A stretch of 64,000 nucleotides of DNA, taken from assembly GCA_017302835.1 (NCBI GenBank), contig JAFLCC010000006.1, forward strand, positions 124,001 to 188,000. The letters run 5' to 3'. Position 1 is the first letter of the stretch. Each line of letters opens with the position of its first letter. The stretch is from Deltaproteobacteria bacterium (GTDB lineage: Bacteria; Bdellovibrionota; Bdellovibrionia; Bdellovibrionales; Bdellovibrionaceae). Positions 61,646-64,000 of the stretch are shown piece by piece. The position numbers and the translations under genes are program-made. The notes under the pieces were generated by a model that worked only from the letters and a program-made list of their open reading frames with translations, made no database searches and was not told where the DNA came from.

Positions 61646-62398
61646 TTATCCCAAAATTTCTTTATAGGCTTCGTTAAGCTTAGAACTCCATTCAGAGGCA
61701 AGTCGCTTTTCCATGAGAATAATCTCATCTTGAGATGAGTCCGCGAAGTCCAAACCTTCAGGTAACTTTCCCGTGACCAAGGTCAAATGGTTGCGTTCGT
61801 CATGAATAATGGACTTAGCTAAATCTTGAACTTCTTGTAGAGGGGAAAATTTAGCAAAACAGGGGTAGATTTTCATGATACGACGTTCAATCAAAAATGC
61901 AAGAAGGGCATAGGAAGAAATTGCAAACTGACTGTCACAGGTTCTTTGGTGAAAGGTTAATCGAAAAACCCGCTTGGCCAAACTTTGAAGGTAGATCTCT
62001 GTTTCTTTGACAAAAACACGGTTTAATTTGGCTTCTTTTAGAATATCGTTATCTTCAAGAGTCCAGCGCAAATTGCGAGCACAATCTTGAATCAGTTTTG
62101 TGTGGCGAACTTCATCATAGGCGTGTTCATGGGTTTCATGGCTCCAATTTTGGTAGGTCAGAGCCATCATCCAGCTTACCCCTATTAATTCAAAAAGAGA
62201 AACTCCATCGAGTAGGGAGATACAAGAAATCTTGTTAGAAAATATATCTATCTTTAAATCACCTTCAGCAAGGTGCTCAGCAAGGCTAGAATTTTTCGCA
62301 GAAAAATTTCCTGACAAGTTGGTTTGGTTATTATTATCTATGTCCATAGAATCACTATCCATTTGTTTTTCTATTTGTCCTTCTAAATTTACCATCAT
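61646..62398 (-). CDS. Ferritin-like di-iron protein
   Basis: 250 residues from ATG 62398 (TGGGGA before it; a TTG at 62434 would extend it by 12). A four-helix bundle pattern is visible: helix A with FELIGVSW, helix B HETHEHAYDEVRHTKL (E..H), helix C LIERRIMKIYP (E), helix D SIIHDERNHLTL (E..H). This supplies the six ligands of a carboxylate-bridged di-iron site as in ferritin-like oxygenases, including AurF-type N-oxygenases. The reaction cannot be assigned from sequence. It is the first gene of an operon with an acyltransferase and a lipid hydroxylase. Confidence 0.7.
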   Translation of the reverse strand: MMVNLEGQIEKQMDSDSMDIDNNNQTNLSGNFSAKNSSLAEHLAEGDLKIDIFSNKISCISLLDGVSLFELIGVSWMMALTYQNWSHETHEHAYDEVRHTKLIQDCARNLRWTLEDNDILKEAKLNRVFVKETEIYLQSLAKRVFRLTFHQRTCDSQFAISSYALLAFLIERRIMKIYPCFAKFSPLQEVQDLAKSIIHDERNHLTLVTGKLPEGLDFADSSQDEIILMEKRLASEWSSKLNEAYKEILG

Positions 62399-62550
62399 TA
62401 ATCCCCACAAAGAGTACGGGTTAATATAGTTCAATCCAACTAATTTTCTACTGTAGAATCTTAAACATATAATTATTTCAACCAGATCATGGTCTAGAAT
62501 GATTATTTTTTACTCAACTTTATGGATGATGCTAAATAAAATCATTTGGA

Positions 62551-63966
62551 ATGAGATGTTTCGTAAAAATTATCATGGTGAGCTTGATCGTATATTCTTT
62601 TAAATCAGAGGGGGCTGAGGGGAAGCCATCGCTCTTGATAAATGATCTTGAACGAATCACCTGTGAGGAGTCCTACGATGTTGGAATGGACTATCTGATT
62701 GCTGCCCTTGGTACGGAGTCGCATCTGCATCAAATGGAATTTGATGATTTTAAGCTGGGTTTAAAATTTAAAGATTTAGAGGCTCAGAATCTATTTTACA
62801 CCCTGTATTCGGATTTTTATAAAGCTTTGTTAAAGCTAAGTCTTGAGGAAGATAATGAAAATATTCTTGAACTGGCAACGCAAATTAAAGTGGAGGATGC
62901 GAGTTCTGAGTTCAGAAAAAGAATGATCAGCGAAATTCAAGAAAAAATCAAAATTATTAGTTCCAAGTTAAAATCAAAAGGCATGGAATGCCCTCCTGCA
63001 GCGACATCTAAAGTTACTGAAAAAAACACAGCCATAAAAATCCAGGGTTTGAAAAAACAAAACCCCGTAAAGTCCTTTATTAAAAGAATCATGGAAAAAG
63101 TGCTGGCCGTGACTTATCAAAGTTGTGACGTATTAAAGTTAAAGCCATTGACGGCTAATGTTCCTAATGTGGAAGGTATCCAGGAGAAATGTTGTCATGG
63201 TAAGGGGATGATGCGAACGATTTCAAATTTAAGTTCACTACTAAAAACAAATTACTATCTGCAATCTCCGTTGACGGGTCCTCAGTGTTTTTCAATAAAG
63301 GAAAATCCCCTAATCTATGATTATGGAGGAAGACCTAATTTTACCCGTGGCCTGGAAGGTAAATTGGATTTCTTTTCCAACTTGGGTGGCACCAATGTCT
63401 TAGGTTATGATTGCTCGGCATTGGTCTATTCCGTTCTATTAGGAGGGGGGCTGAGGTTAAAATCAAATAAGCCCTTTGTCGCGAGTGATGTCGTAGCGGC
63501 ACAGTCGAAGCAATTTATAAGTCCCGAAGTCAGTGGCTGGGATTGTTTAAAGAGGATCACTTTGAAGCCAAATCAAAGCATTGAAGTGGGAGATATTGTT
63601 TCCCTTAATGGACATGTGGTGATGATCTATTCAACGGGTGAAGACCCCTTTGGAATAAGAAATTTAAAAAGTTGCAATGATGTCAAGGTACAGTCATTTG
63701 ATTTCAACGTATTTCAATCCTCTCCCTCAAAGGAGGGTATTGGAATTAATGTCTACGAAGCTAAAGATTACCTTGAAGAAAGTGAGCAAATGTCTGAAAT
63801 ATTTTTAGATTATGCTCGGAGTGCCTGCTTGAGCCAAAAACAAAATAAGAATATTTTTTTGAAACGAAAGGCCTATTCCATTATTCGTCACACCCAGACT
63901 CCTGAGTGTCAAACCGAGCCTGTCAGTTTTGAAAATGAGTCTTGCGTTGTTGGGACTTGCATTTGA
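62551..63966 (+). CDS. Exported NlpC/P60-type protein
   Basis: 471 residues with a signal peptide (MRCFVKIIMVSLIVYSFKSEGA). A helical N-terminal region (about 25-150) is followed by a Lys-rich spacer and a C-terminal papain-like domain: GYDCSALVYSVLLGGGLRL (nucleophile Cys288), IEVGDIVSLNGHVVMIYS (His355). Those are the C-H residues of C40 peptidases that cut peptidoglycan stems. Extra cysteines (CCHGKG, CFSI, CLKRIT and three near the end, TPECQTEPVSFENESCVVGTCI) are compatible with disulphides. It may act on the cell wall, whether its own or a prey's cannot be told. ATG 62575 is the alternative start. Confidence 0.75.
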   Translation: MRCFVKIIMVSLIVYSFKSEGAEGKPSLLINDLERITCEESYDVGMDYLIAALGTESHLHQMEFDDFKLGLKFKDLEAQNLFYTLYSDFYKALLKLSLEEDNENILELATQIKVEDASSEFRKRMISEIQEKIKIISSKLKSKGMECPPAATSKVTEKNTAIKIQGLKKQNPVKSFIKRIMEKVLAVTYQSCDVLKLKPLTANVPNVEGIQEKCCHGKGMMRTISNLSSLLKTNYYLQSPLTGPQCFSIKENPLIYDYGGRPNFTRGLEGKLDFFSNLGGTNVLGYDCSALVYSVLLGGGLRLKSNKPFVASDVVAAQSKQFISPEVSGWDCLKRITLKPNQSIEVGDIVSLNGHVVMIYSTGEDPFGIRNLKSCNDVKVQSFDFNVFQSSPSKEGIGINVYEAKDYLEESEQMSEIFLDYARSACLSQKQNKNIFLKRKAYSIIRHTQTPECQTEPVSFENESCVVGTCI

Positions 63967-63991
63967 TAGGGATTCTTCCTAGGATGATTTT

Positions 63992-64000
63992 ATGTCTATG
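63992..64000 (+). other. Possible start of the next gene
   Basis: An ATG at 63992 with AGGA seven bases before it may open the next reading frame, which is cut by the window end. Only three codons are visible, so nothing can be said of the product. Confidence 0.25.

Noticed and set aside
1-64000. tRNA, rRNA, 4.5S RNA, c-di-GMP or cobalamin riboswitch, or CRISPR repeats
   Set aside because: No tRNA-like cloverleaf with a GTTCRA loop, no regularly spaced repeats, no SRP RNA core and no GEMM or B12-box motif were found in the intergenic gaps by eye. A covariance-model scan could overturn this.

Overview
The window looks like chromosome of a Bdellovibrio-type predatory or free-living Bdellovibrionota bacterium. 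The signs are low GC, several exported lipoproteins whose signal peptide ends in 'FQNCS' or 'YTNCS', a Gram-negative envelope (LptD, Omp85-like protein), and the cluster ffh-rpsP-khpA-rimM-trmD-RNA methyltransferase-rplS-rnhB-yraN, whose extra SpoU-like methyltransferase is typical of delta-like lineages. The assignment rests on gene content only.

Layout. 0-3.7 kb: 3' half of uvrA, a lipoprotein and a small outer-membrane barrel. 3.7-6.4 kb: tRNA hydroxylase trhO and release factor 3 (prfC), the latter behind an inverted repeat and a possible 16-codon leader peptide. 6.6-13 kb: translation and RNA-processing block. 13-19 kb: LptD, STAS protein, coiled-coil protein, a short membrane protein with a good FliA-type promoter, and a VKOR-DsbA fusion. 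19-27 kb: ChaN-like protein, REC/HD-GYP-like regulator, a second FliA-type promoter before a TPR protein, two further structural-looking proteins, and pyruvate kinase. 26.8-29.3 kb: a membrane-anchored protein overlapping a lipoprotein subtilase without a propeptide. 29.3-32.7 kb: cyclic-nucleotide-binding protein and two exported proteins. 32.8-40.1 kb: acyl-CoA genes (3-hydroxyacyl-CoA dehydrogenase, enoyl-CoA hydratase, fused mutase IcmF) interrupted by a glycosidase-like lipoprotein.

40.4-45.6 kb is the most system-like part. It holds a short Omp85/POTRA protein, a periplasmic protein, a membrane histidine kinase and an NtrC-type sigma-54 activator in one overlapping operon. A sigma-54 (-24/-12) promoter candidate stands before it, and a near-consensus sigma-54 promoter stands before the next gene, which encodes a small exported protein. 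I read this as a self-contained envelope-sensing circuit with its own effector. Between the activator and the effector lie degraded pieces of an icmF-like gene, including a 29-bp exact copy of the icmF 3' end.

45.6-54.2 kb is accessory: a lipoprotein, a trypsin-like protease, an FAD dehydrogenase, two tandem paralogous coiled-coil exported proteins with an unrelated exported protein between them, a dead transposase, and three relics of the same insertion-sequence end, one upstream of each of those three genes. 54.2-58.2 kb: phosphatidylserine decarboxylase, two divergent QueD-like proteins, feoA-feoB. 58.1-62.4 kb: a four-gene minus-strand operon (ferritin-like di-iron protein, FabD-like acyltransferase, fatty-acid-hydroxylase-like membrane protein, glycosyltransferase fused to a polysaccharide deacetylase) that looks like an uncharacterised lipid or glycolipid pathway. 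62.6-64 kb: an exported NlpC/P60-type protein. I found no tRNA, rRNA, CRISPR array, known riboswitch or intact mobile element.
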